From the NCBI GenBank assembly GCA_002311655.1, contig DBYZ01000014.1, forward strand, positions 186,001 to 250,000: a stretch of DNA of 64,000 bases. The letters run 5' to 3'. Every line of letters begins with the position of its first letter. The stretch's first letter is position 1. Of this stretch, positions 33,275-40,942 are shown one piece after another. Under the pieces are notes generated by a model, which saw only the letters and a program-made list of their open reading frames with translations, did no database searches and was not told the DNA's origin. The DNA comes from Bacteroidales bacterium UBA1173 (GTDB lineage Bacteria; Bacteroidota; Bacteroidia; Bacteroidales; F082). A program made the translations under genes and the position numbers.

Positions 33275-33697
33275 ATGGATAAAATACCTTTTAGAATATT
33301 TAAGATAGAAAATGACCCAATAGAGCTTCATGCCGACTTGGTAGATAAAAAATCGACCATAGAATTCAGTTTTCAAGTGTCGTTTAATGGTGATTTGAAG
33401 AATAGAATAATCGGCTGTAAGACAGATTATGTGTTTAAACAAAAAGACACAATAATTTCTTCTCTTACGGTGTATTGCTATTTTATGATAGAGGAAGAAT
33501 TTGTCAAATCAAAAACGGTAAATAATAAACTTGAGCTAAGCAAGGATTTCCTTCGATATCTGGCGACTATAAGTGTTGGCACCGCTCGAGGAATACAGCA
33601 TGCCAAAACCCAGGGGACGGATCTTAATTCTCTGGTTATTCCGCCAATCAACCTTGTTTCGATGGATATTCAAGATTTTGTTATTGAAGAGAATTAA
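33275..33697 (+). CDS. SecB-like chaperone of a toxin-antitoxin-chaperone system
   Basis: A 140-residue protein of SecB size and beta-rich pattern. The C-terminal segment LATISVGTARGIQHAKTQGT and LNSLVIPPINLVSM corresponds to the helix-loop-PPINF region of SecB and SecB-like chaperones. Placed third after a HigB-like toxin and an antitoxin with a tail, like Rv1957 in Mycobacterium tuberculosis. It would bind the antitoxin tail and control toxin release. The SecB assignment rests on pattern and context. Confidence 0.65.
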   Translation: MDKIPFRIFKIENDPIELHADLVDKKSTIEFSFQVSFNGDLKNRIIGCKTDYVFKQKDTIISSLTVYCYFMIEEEFVKSKTVNNKLELSKDFLRYLATISVGTARGIQHAKTQGTDLNSLVIPPINLVSMDIQDFVIEEN

Positions 33698-33811
33698 TAA
33701 TCTTAAAATGAACTTGAAATAGATTTTAACGAATAGTATCAGATGGTTATGGGGTTCGACCGGTATGATATTGACAAAGTAAGTGAACCCTAATTAAAAC
33801 TTCTATTAATT

Positions 33812-33931
33812 ATGATTAATTATAAAAAACCTAGTGTTTTGGCGGGAGGAATCACAAAAATGGCTGAATGCAAACCGAATAGTAAGCCATGTGGTCGTCC
33901 ATGCAATCCACCAAAACCAGGAGGACGATAA
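33812..33931 (+). CDS. RiPP precursor peptide, 39 residues
   Basis: A short ORF with a leader (MINYKKPSVLAGGITKM) and a Cys/Pro/Lys-rich core CKPNSKPCGRPCNPPKPG with three Cys spaced 6 and 3 residues apart, ending in GR. It lies 58 bp before the start of a radical SAM/SPASM maturase with an intrinsic terminator between them, the common layout that makes precursor in excess of enzyme. Thioether (sacti- or ranthipeptide-type) modification of the Cys is likely. The product is not known. Confidence 0.8.
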   Translation: MINYKKPSVLAGGITKMAECKPNSKPCGRPCNPPKPGGR

Positions 33932-33944
33932 ACGTCCTAAAATG

Positions 33945-33977
33945 CCAGATGGATTAAATACATCTGGCTGTTTTTTT
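33945..33977 (+). terminator. Attenuator between precursor and maturase
   Basis: CCAGATG (33945-33951) and CATCTGG (33961-33967) around a 9-nt AT-rich loop, then CTG and seven T. It lies 14 bp after the precursor stop and 12 bp before the maturase ATG. Confidence 0.9.
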
Positions 33978-33989
33978 AATATTAAGGAT

Positions 33990-35438
33990 ATGTACTATAA
34001 AAGAAGAATAAATATATTGTATAGAAATTATGGTGATTTCGGATACCTTACAGATAACAGAAATTTTGGATATAGATATACAAATGTGCCTGCTATCGGA
34101 GATAGAGTATTATCACAGAGCGCTGCCATCATAATAGATTGTATGGGTAATGTCGCAATGTCTGCTAAAGAAGTGGCCAATTATGCAATCAAAAGGTTTG
34201 ATGATGTTGAGTATTCGGTTTTGGTCAATGATATTGAAGAATTACTTGATACGCTTGTTGCTGATGGCTTTTTTGTGAAAGGCTTTTCTAAAGAAGATTG
34301 TACTAAAACAGCAGCGATAAGTTTCGATAAATATCACATGGCAGCTAGTACCGAAGAGCACAACATCAAAAAAGTTCCAGATGTTTCATCACAAGAGTTT
34401 CTTCAAAATTATTTTGGCGACAATCCGTTCCCGATAAGTGTTCATATAGAGATTGTTGGTGCTTGCAATGAAAAATGTGTTCATTGTTATCTTCCTCAAG
34501 AGGCAAAAAAGGGCTTTATTTCTTTAGATTTATTCAGGAATATAATAATACAAGTTAAAGAACTAAATATTTTACATCTGACATTGAGTGGAGGTGAACC
34601 AATGCTGCACCCAAACTTTATTGAGATACTTTCTTTGTGCAATGCTTATGATATGTCAATCAATATTTTAAGTAATGTGACAAATTTGACTAAGGATATG
34701 GTTGTGGAAATGAAGAAAAACCCTGTGTTGGGAGTTCAAATTTCTTTATATTCAATGGAAGCTGGCGTACATGATTCTATAACTGGAGTCAAGGGCAGTT
34801 GGAGTAAGACTATGAAATCAATCAAGTTGTTGATTGCTAATAAAATCCCAATACAAATCAGTTGCCCGATCATGAAACAAAACTTATCAAGTTTTAATGA
34901 TGTAAAAAAATGGGGAGAGAGTAACAGCATATCAGTAAGTGCAGATTATGTGATTATTGGAGGGAGTGATGGGTCGTCAACAAATTTGCAAAATAGACTT
35001 CAAATAACTGATGTTTGCAATTTGATAAAAGAAGAATTTGAAGACCCAATATCAAAAGAAATATTTAAAAGTGAAGTTGCTAATAATAAATACAGAACAA
35101 AAGATGACTATATTTGCAGCGTCTGTAACTCCTCGTTATGTATTGGGATAAACGGAGATGTTTTTCCGTGTGCTGGCTGGCAAAGTTGTGTACTAGGAAA
35201 TATAAAAGAGTCAACATTGAAAAAAATATGGTTTGATTCAGATAAAGCTAAATGGTTAAGAAATCTTAAACGTAAAGATTTGAAAGATTGTGATAATTGC
35301 AAAAGTATAAATTATTGTACGATATGTTTGGTCCGAAATGCAAATGAAAGCAACACGCACAATCCATTAGAAGTAAATAATTATTTTTGCAAAGTTGCTG
35401 AATTAAAAAAACAAATTGCTGATAAAGAATTTTTATGA
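33990..35438 (+). CDS. Radical SAM/SPASM peptide maturase with PqqD-like N-terminal domain
   Basis: A 482-residue enzyme. Residues ~1-95 look like a PqqD-type RiPP recognition element (IDCMGNVAMSAKEVANYAIK, then NDIEELLDTLVADGFFVKG). The radical SAM [4Fe-4S] motif CNEKCVHC is at C159/C163/C166, followed by LSGGEPMLHP. A C-terminal SPASM region has CSVCNSSLCIGINGDVFPCA and CDNCKSINYCTIC. I place the start at ATG 33990, since an upstream in-frame ATG at 33834 would run through the precursor gene and its terminator. No peptidase or exporter gene is adjacent. Confidence 0.92.
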   Translation: MYYKRRINILYRNYGDFGYLTDNRNFGYRYTNVPAIGDRVLSQSAAIIIDCMGNVAMSAKEVANYAIKRFDDVEYSVLVNDIEELLDTLVADGFFVKGFSKEDCTKTAAISFDKYHMAASTEEHNIKKVPDVSSQEFLQNYFGDNPFPISVHIEIVGACNEKCVHCYLPQEAKKGFISLDLFRNIIIQVKELNILHLTLSGGEPMLHPNFIEILSLCNAYDMSINILSNVTNLTKDMVVEMKKNPVLGVQISLYSMEAGVHDSITGVKGSWSKTMKSIKLLIANKIPIQISCPIMKQNLSSFNDVKKWGESNSISVSADYVIIGGSDGSSTNLQNRLQITDVCNLIKEEFEDPISKEIFKSEVANNKYRTKDDYICSVCNSSLCIGINGDVFPCAGWQSCVLGNIKESTLKKIWFDSDKAKWLRNLKRKDLKDCDNCKSINYCTICLVRNANESNTHNPLEVNNYFCKVAELKKQIADKEFL

Positions 35439-35582
35439 TTATTCTTCATGAATGATTATTAGCTTTGATAATTGCATTGTTGCGTTTTTAGCATACATTC
35501 ACATTCCTTTACTTTATTCTAATAATTACCTAATAGTAGGACAAAAACATCAAAAATAATTGTCTATCTGAAAATTATTAGA

Positions 35583-35590
35583 TATTTTTG
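35583..35590 (+). promoter_or_regulatory. -7 promoter box of aminotransferase copy 3
   Basis: TATTTTTG, 38 bp before ATG 35629. Confidence 0.6.
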
Positions 35591-35628
35591 CAGTCGATTT
35601 AGATTTAAAAATAAATAGAATATAAAAT

Positions 35629-36783
35629 ATGCCAACTAATCGCATCCACCTCTGCCTCGCCAAGATGTCGCCAACTGGCGCTGAGCAACGCTACATTCAG
35701 GAGGCATTTAGCTCCAACTGGGTGGCACCTCTCGGCCCCAATGTCGATGCCTTTGAGGAAGATTTGGAGAACTATTATAACTTCAAATTTCAAACTTCAA
35801 ACTCCAAACTAAGCGTAGCGGCTTTGAGTTCTTGCACTGCTGCAATCCATCTGGCATTACTGCTTTTAGGCGTAGGCAAAGGTGACGAAGTGTTGTGTCA
35901 ATCATTCTCATTTTGCGCAAGCTCAAACCCGGTGGTCTATTGCGGAGCAAAGCCGATATTTATCGATAGCGAAAAAGAGACTTGGAACATGTCGCCGGAG
36001 CTTCTCGAAGAAGCGATAAACAACAGGATAGCCAAAACTGGCAAAAAACCAAAAGCGATAATAGTTGTCGATCTTTACGGAATGCCAGCCAAATGGGACG
36101 AGATAACTGCCATAAGCAAAAAATATGACATCCCAGTCATCGAGGATGCCGCCAACGCACTTGGCTCGTGTTATAAAGGCAGACCTTGCGGCACTTTCGG
36201 CGATATCGCGACACTTTCGTTTAACGGAAATAAGATGATAACCACTTCAGGTGGCGGAGCTGTCATCTGCAAAGACGATGAAACCAAGAAGCGTGCCATT
36301 TTCCTTGCAACACAGGCAAAAGAACCATTTTTGCATTATGAACATGAGGTGGTTGGCTATAACTATCGAATGTCAAATATATGTGCGGGTATCGGTCGCG
36401 GTCAAATGACGGTTTTGGAAGATCACATCAAACATCATCAACACGTCCACGAACTTTATTCATCTCTTATGAATAACCCTAGTGTCTCTAGAGTCTCTAT
36501 CAACCCTAATCCTGATTTCAACAGCAATTTTTGGCTCACCACAGCTCTATTTAATGATGGTGTCGACATAGAAACTCTTTGCAAGAAGCTTGATGCCGCA
36601 GGTATCGAAGCCAGACCATTGTGGAAACCGATGCACCTTCAGCCGGTTTATCAAAATTCTCCAGCATTCACAAATGGCTTTTCAGAATATCTGTTTAAAC
36701 ACGGCATCTGCTTGCCAAGCGGCCCATGGGTGACGGATGAAGATGTTAAGTATATAGTCGAAAAAATAAAAACTAAAATATAA
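35629..36783 (+). CDS. DegT-family sugar aminotransferase (copy 3, intact), possible perosamine synthase
   Basis: A 384-residue PLP aminotransferase, close paralogue of the one at 887. PLP Lys is in SFNGNKMITTSGGG. Its stop overlaps the gmd start (TAATG), so the two are co-translated. Since GMD makes GDP-4-keto-6-deoxymannose, the likely product is GDP-perosamine. An in-frame CTTCAAA/CTCCAAA repeat (35781-35810) adds about ten residues (NFKFQTSNSK) near residue 55, where copy 1 has a short loop. Near residue 285 it has another repeat-like stretch, where copy 1 carries its own palindrome. Confidence 0.92.
   Translation: MPTNRIHLCLAKMSPTGAEQRYIQEAFSSNWVAPLGPNVDAFEEDLENYYNFKFQTSNSKLSVAALSSCTAAIHLALLLLGVGKGDEVLCQSFSFCASSNPVVYCGAKPIFIDSEKETWNMSPELLEEAINNRIAKTGKKPKAIIVVDLYGMPAKWDEITAISKKYDIPVIEDAANALGSCYKGRPCGTFGDIATLSFNGNKMITTSGGGAVICKDDETKKRAIFLATQAKEPFLHYEHEVVGYNYRMSNICAGIGRGQMTVLEDHIKHHQHVHELYSSLMNNPSVSRVSINPNPDFNSNFWLTTALFNDGVDIETLCKKLDAAGIEARPLWKPMHLQPVYQNSPAFTNGFSEYLFKHGICLPSGPWVTDEDVKYIVEKIKTKI
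35781..35810 (+). repeat. In-frame CTTCAAA/CTCCAAA repeat in aminotransferase copy 3
   Basis: Four near-repeats of the heptamer (CTTCAAA, TTTCAAA, CTTCAAA, CTCCAAA). The same heptamers occur in gmd at 37671. Confidence 0.75.
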
Positions 36784-37904
36784 TGTCAAAAGTAGCACTA
36801 ATCACCGGTATCACTGGACAAGACGGCTCGTTTTTGGCCGAGTTTTTGATAGAAAAAGGCTATGAGGTTCATGGCGTTCTGCGCCGCAGCTCGAGCTTCA
36901 ACACGGGGCGCATCGAACACCTCTACCTCGACGAATGGGTGCGCGATATGAAGAAAAAACGCCTCATCGAACTGCATTGGGGCGACATGACCGACAGCTC
37001 GAGCCTCATCAGAATTATCAGCGAAATCAAGCCGGATGAGATATATAACCTTGCCGCCCAAAGCCATGTGAAGGTGTCGTTCGACGTGCCGGAATTTACC
37101 GCTGAAGCCGATGCTGTGGGCGTTTTGAGATTGCTCGAAGCTGTAAGAATTGTTGGTCTTGCCGACAAATGCCGTATCTACCAGGCCTCGACGTCGGAGC
37201 TGTTTGGAATGGTGCAGGAAGTGCCTCAAAAGGAGACTACGCCGTTCTACCCGCGCTCGCCTTACGGTGTCGCCAAGCAATATGGCTTCTGGATAATGAA
37301 AAACTACCGCGAGAGCTACGGAATGTATTGCTGCAACGGCATCCTGTTCAACCACGAATCGGAACGCCGTGGCGAGAATTTTGTCACAAGAAAAATCACT
37401 TTAGCAGTAGCGAGAATCGCTCAAGGATTCCAGGATAAACTTTATCTCGGCAACCTTAACTCATTGAGAGACTGGGGCTATGCCAAGGATTACGTGGAGT
37501 GTATGTGGCTCATTCTCCAGCAGCCGAAGCCCGATGACTATGTTGTGGCCACCGGACAATATCACACTGTCCGCGAGTTCTGCACATTGGCGTTCAAAGA
37601 AGTCGGAATCGAGCTCGAATGGCGGGGCGAAGGTGTGAAAGAACGTGGAATCGTTAAGAGCGTCAGCCCTCAACTCCAAACTTCAAACTCCAAACTTCAA
37701 ACTGGAGACATCCTCGTAGAGGTGGATCCGCGGTATTTCCGTCCTGCTGAAGTCGACCAGCTCCTCGGTGACCCCACGAAAGCCAAGACAACCCTCGGCT
37801 GGAACCCTAACAAGACCTCCTTCGAGGAACTCGTCCGCATCATGGTTCAACACGACATCAAAAAAGTCCGCAAACTCTATCTCCGCGAACAACTAAACGA
37901 TTAA
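36783..37904 (+). CDS. gmd: GDP-mannose 4,6-dehydratase
   Basis: A 373-residue SDR: TGITGQDGSFLAEFL, RRSSSFNTGRIEHLY, and the active site SPYGVAKQ (YxxxK). It converts GDP-mannose to GDP-4-keto-6-deoxymannose, shared precursor of GDP-fucose (with Fcl, 38394) and GDP-perosamine (with the aminotransferase upstream). A heptamer repeat at 37671-37703 is read as PQLQTSNSKLQTGD between the substrate-binding region and VDPRYFRPAEVD, lengthening the protein by about ten residues in frame. Confidence 0.95.
   Translation: MSKVALITGITGQDGSFLAEFLIEKGYEVHGVLRRSSSFNTGRIEHLYLDEWVRDMKKKRLIELHWGDMTDSSSLIRIISEIKPDEIYNLAAQSHVKVSFDVPEFTAEADAVGVLRLLEAVRIVGLADKCRIYQASTSELFGMVQEVPQKETTPFYPRSPYGVAKQYGFWIMKNYRESYGMYCCNGILFNHESERRGENFVTRKITLAVARIAQGFQDKLYLGNLNSLRDWGYAKDYVECMWLILQQPKPDDYVVATGQYHTVREFCTLAFKEVGIELEWRGEGVKERGIVKSVSPQLQTSNSKLQTGDILVEVDPRYFRPAEVDQLLGDPTKAKTTLGWNPNKTSFEELVRIMVQHDIKKVRKLYLREQLND
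37671..37703 (+). repeat. In-frame CTTCAAA/CTCCAAA repeat in gmd
   Basis: CAACTCCAAACTTCAAACTC and CAAACTTCAAACT in tandem, the same heptamer as at 35781-35810. Confidence 0.78.
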
Positions 37905-37932
37905 ATAAACATCTAAAATCATTATTTTAAAT

Positions 37933-38374
37933 AACATCTAAAAACACGAAAAACACGAACAATAAAAACTAAAATATATGGCACTTTTATATCCAAAAGA
38001 ATCTTATAAAATAAATGGAGCAATTTATGAGGTTCATAATGCACTTGGACCTGGACTTTTAGAAAAAGTTTATCAAGAAGCCTTGGAGAAGGAATTTATA
38101 TTGCAAAAAATACCATTTGAAAGAGAAAAGTCTTTTCAAATAGCTTATAAAGGTGATATTCTTGAACAAAAATACATTGCTGATTTTGTGTGTTATGATA
38201 AAATTGTTTTAGAATTAAAGGCCGTTGAGGATTTATTACCTATTCACAAAGCTCAAGTTATTAATTATCTTGCTATTACGGGATATAAATTAGGACTTTT
38301 GGTGAATTTCAATGCAAGACAAGTACAACCCGAGCGGATAGTTCGGTATTAGTGTTTTTCGAGTTTTTCGATGT
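37933..38374. repeat. Family A palindrome arms enclosing a GxxExxY gene
   Basis: The left arm AACATCTAAAAACACG (37933 onward) and the right arm AGTGTTTTTCGAGTTTTTCG with ATGT (to 38374) are the two halves of the repeat seen empty at 25817-25877. The GxxExxY gene fills the loop, and its stop codon overlaps the right arm. Confidence 0.82.
37978..38352 (+). CDS. GxxExxY protein (PDDEXK_3 nuclease family)
   Basis: A 124-residue protein with INGAIYEVHNALGPGLLEKVY (GxxExxY signature GLLEKVY), YIADFVCYDKIVLELKAVE (D...E-x-K nuclease core) and a C-terminal LGLLVNFN. Function in bacteria is unknown. It interrupts the gmd-fcl pair and lies inside the arms of a family A repeat. A second family member at 52592 lies within a different repeat family. 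AT-richer than gmd and fcl. Confidence 0.92.
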   Translation: MALLYPKESYKINGAIYEVHNALGPGLLEKVYQEALEKEFILQKIPFEREKSFQIAYKGDILEQKYIADFVCYDKIVLELKAVEDLLPIHKAQVINYLAITGYKLGLLVNFNARQVQPERIVRY

Positions 38375-38393
38375 GAAATAAAAAAGAAAGAAT

Positions 38394-39335
38394 ATGGAGT
38401 TAAATAGTAAGATTTTTGTTGCAGGGCACCGTGGGATGGTTGGTTCAGCGATTGTCAGGGAACTGCAACGTCAAGGATATACAAATATAATCACAAGGAC
38501 TCACAAAGAGCTCGATTTGACACGTCAGGATGCTGTTGAGGAGTTTTTTGCAAATGAAAAACCTGAATATGTGTTCCTTGCTGCCGCTAAAGTGGGTGGT
38601 ATCGTCGCAAACCAAAACGCTCTCGCTGATTTCATGTACGACAACATGATTCTCGAGATGAATGTCATCCACGCCGCCTGGAAAAACGGCTGCAAGAAAC
38701 TGGAATTTCTAGGCAGCTCGTGTATCTATCCTCGCATGGCGCCACAGCCTATGCCAGAGTCCTGCCTCCTCACTTCAGAACTCGAAAAGACCAACGAGGC
38801 CTACGCTTTAGCGAAGATTTCAGGCTTGAAGTATTGCGAATACTTGAACCGTCAGTACGGCACCGACTACATCTCGGTGATGCCGACAAATCTTTATGGT
38901 CCGAACGACAATTATCATCCCGAGCATTCGCACGTTTTGCCAGCTTTGATCCGTCGGTTCCATGAAGCAAAAGTCAATGGTTTACAGGAAGTTACATGCT
39001 GGGGCGACGGCTCTCCCCTACGCGAGTTTCTTTACGTCGATGACCTCGCAAACCTTTGTGTCTTCTTGATGAACAACTACTCTGGCAATGAGACTGTCAA
39101 TGCTGGTACTGGTAAAGAGTTGACAATCAAAGCTTTAACAGAACTGGTTGCAAAGGTAGTTGGCTACAAAGGCGCAATAAAATGGGATACCACCCGCCCA
39201 AACGGCACCCCTCGCAAGCTTCTCGATGTCTCGAAAGCCACAAAACTCGGCTGGACTTACAAAACCGAGCTCGAAGACGGCATCCGCCTCGCTTATGACG
39301 ACTTCCTCAACAACCCAATGCGCGCTGAGAGATAA
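38394..39335 (+). CDS. fcl: GDP-L-fucose synthase
   Basis: A 313-residue SDR: VAGHRGMVGSAIV, GSSCIYPRMAPQPMPE, and YALAKISGLKYCE (YxxxK). It epimerises and reduces GDP-4-keto-6-deoxymannose to GDP-L-fucose, completing the de novo route begun by gmd. It is followed by genes that look like fucose salvage, so this strain probably makes GDP-fucose both ways. Confidence 0.95.
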   Translation: MELNSKIFVAGHRGMVGSAIVRELQRQGYTNIITRTHKELDLTRQDAVEEFFANEKPEYVFLAAAKVGGIVANQNALADFMYDNMILEMNVIHAAWKNGCKKLEFLGSSCIYPRMAPQPMPESCLLTSELEKTNEAYALAKISGLKYCEYLNRQYGTDYISVMPTNLYGPNDNYHPEHSHVLPALIRRFHEAKVNGLQEVTCWGDGSPLREFLYVDDLANLCVFLMNNYSGNETVNAGTGKELTIKALTELVAKVVGYKGAIKWDTTRPNGTPRKLLDVSKATKLGWTYKTELEDGIRLAYDDFLNNPMRAER

Positions 39336-39341
39336 ATAATA

Positions 39342-39515
39342 AACATCTAAAAACCCTAAAAACACGAAAAAATGTTGTTGTACCAAAATATACGAACACG
39401 AATCTAACGAATTGAACGAATCTTTTCTTCCCCAAATTATTCGTTAGATTAGTGCAATTCGTGTTCAAAAAATTGAGGAAGAATTTTGAGAAAAAAATTA
39501 GTGTTTTTCGATGTT
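39342..39515. repeat. Family A repeat with a nested second palindrome
   Basis: Outer arms AACATCTAAAAACC... and GTGTTTTTCGATGTT. Nested at 39394-39466 is another palindrome, GAACACGAATCTAACGAATT ... GCAATTCGTGTTC. The same nesting recurs at 42206 and 43368. Confidence 0.82.
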
Positions 39516-39541
39516 AAAATTAAAAATATAATCGATGTAAA

Positions 39542-40708
39542 ATGAAGAAGGTATTCGTTTCAGGATGTTATGATTTGCTTCACTCAGGGCATGTTGAGTT
39601 CTTCCGTCAGGCTGCGCAATACGGCGATTTGTATGTTGGAATTGGCTCCGACGACACCATCTTGCATTACAAAGGTCACCACACCCTTTACGACGAAAAC
39701 GAACGCCTCTTCATGGTCAAGGCGATCCGTTACGTGAAGGACGCTTTCATCAATAAAGGCAGTGGCATCATGGATTTCATTCCGACGGTAGATTTCCTAA
39801 AACCTGATATCTTGGTGGTCAACGAGGATGGTGATAAAGAAGAGAAACGCCAGTTTTGCAAGGAACGCGGCATCGAATATATAGTTCTGAAACGTGTGCC
39901 GAGTGAAGGTCTTGAGGCACATTCAAGCACGGCATTGAAAGACCAGCTCTGCCAGATTCCGACCCGCTTGGACCTTGCCGGAACATGGATTGACCAACCT
40001 TATGTGAGCCAGTACGCTCCTGGTTGGGCAATCACCATCTCGCTTGAGCCGACTTTCGAAATCCGTGAACGTTGTGGTCTCTCCACCTCGACCCGCAACA
40101 TGATTAAGAAAATTTGGCCGGTCAAGTTGCCGAATATGGATCCTGAATTTCTTGCAAAGCTGATGTTCTGCTATGAAAACGACCCCGAACGCTCGGACGG
40201 CATCATCAGCGGAGCGCAAGACTCGATAGGAATTTGTGTCCCAGGCTTGTGCAGACACTATTACGATAAGATGTATTGGCCACTGAAAATAGAGACATGT
40301 AACGATGAAGATATCCTGCAATGGCTTGAGAATCATCTGGTTATGATACCGATGGAGCCTCGCAAACCTGGTTGCAGTGTAGTTGAAGGCAAAGACATCA
40401 CAGAAACGAAAGTCAAGGCATTGGCGAAATCCGCCGAAGACTGCTGGAACGCCATCATGCACAAGGATTTAAAGGCGTTTGCAGAAGCCTACAAAGCATC
40501 GTTCAACGCCCAAGTGGCAATGTTCCCTGCCATGATTCAGGGCTGCGTGCAGAGTTACATTGACAAGTATTCAGCTTTGGAAGATGTCCTCGCTTGGAAA
40601 ATGCCAGGCGCCGGTGGAGGTGGATACCTTGCTATAGTCGTCAAAGACGCGAAAACATTCACCGAACTACATCCGGAAGCAATTAAACTAAAAATAAGAA
40701 GGAAATAA
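39542..40708 (+). CDS. Nucleotidyltransferase-GHMP kinase fusion, putative compact fucose-activating enzyme
   Basis: A 388-residue fusion. Residues 1-135 are a cytidylyltransferase-type domain: VSGCYDLLHSGHVEFFRQA with HxGH at 14-17 and SSTALK near 130. The rest is a short GHMP-kinase domain: RLDLAGTWIDQP, a degenerate GLSTSTR in place of the usual Gly/Ser phosphate loop, GAQDSIGI, and the closing GAGGGGYLAIVV. Lying between fcl and fucP plus a mutarotase gene, it may phosphorylate and activate L-fucose like Bacteroides Fkp, which is more than twice as long. A heptose- or other sugar-activating role is the alternative. Confidence 0.7.
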   Translation: MKKVFVSGCYDLLHSGHVEFFRQAAQYGDLYVGIGSDDTILHYKGHHTLYDENERLFMVKAIRYVKDAFINKGSGIMDFIPTVDFLKPDILVVNEDGDKEEKRQFCKERGIEYIVLKRVPSEGLEAHSSTALKDQLCQIPTRLDLAGTWIDQPYVSQYAPGWAITISLEPTFEIRERCGLSTSTRNMIKKIWPVKLPNMDPEFLAKLMFCYENDPERSDGIISGAQDSIGICVPGLCRHYYDKMYWPLKIETCNDEDILQWLENHLVMIPMEPRKPGCSVVEGKDITETKVKALAKSAEDCWNAIMHKDLKAFAEAYKASFNAQVAMFPAMIQGCVQSYIDKYSALEDVLAWKMPGAGGGGYLAIVVKDAKTFTELHPEAIKLKIRRK

Positions 40709-40710
40709 AT

Positions 40711-40920
40711 AACATCTAAAAACCCTAAAAACACGAAAAACGAACATATAATTACCGTTAATTAACCATATAATTTTTATTAATTTCTTCGCAGAGAAAA
40801 ATCAGAAAAAGAAAAGAAAAATAATTAAGGATAATTAACGATAGATTAATGGTAATTAATGTTGAAAAAGTGGAAGATAAGATTCGGAAAAAAATTAGTG
40901 TTTTTCGAGTTTTTCGATGT
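40711..40920. repeat. Family A repeat with a nested AT-rich palindrome
   Basis: Outer arms AACATCTAAAAACCC... and GTGTTTTTCGAGTTTTTCGA ending ATGT. Inside, AATTACCGTTAATTAACCAT pairs with the ATTAATGGTAATTAA region near 40850. Confidence 0.78.
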
Positions 40921-40942
40921 CAAAATTAATAATCGATGTAAA

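Noticed and set aside
33752..33790. GGGGTTCGACC stretch with GGGTTC/GAACCC arms upstream of the RiPP precursor, resembling a tRNA T-arm or tmRNA end
   Set aside because: No acceptor stem, anticodon arm or tag-peptide frame around it. More likely a structured leader or chance.
33834..33989. N-terminal extension of the radical SAM gene from ATG 33834
   Set aside because: It overlaps the precursor ORF in another frame and runs through an intrinsic terminator. ATG 33990 fits the domain boundary.
40859..40942. Upstream start for fucP
   Set aside because: The extra residues are family A repeat translated in frame and have no membrane-protein character.
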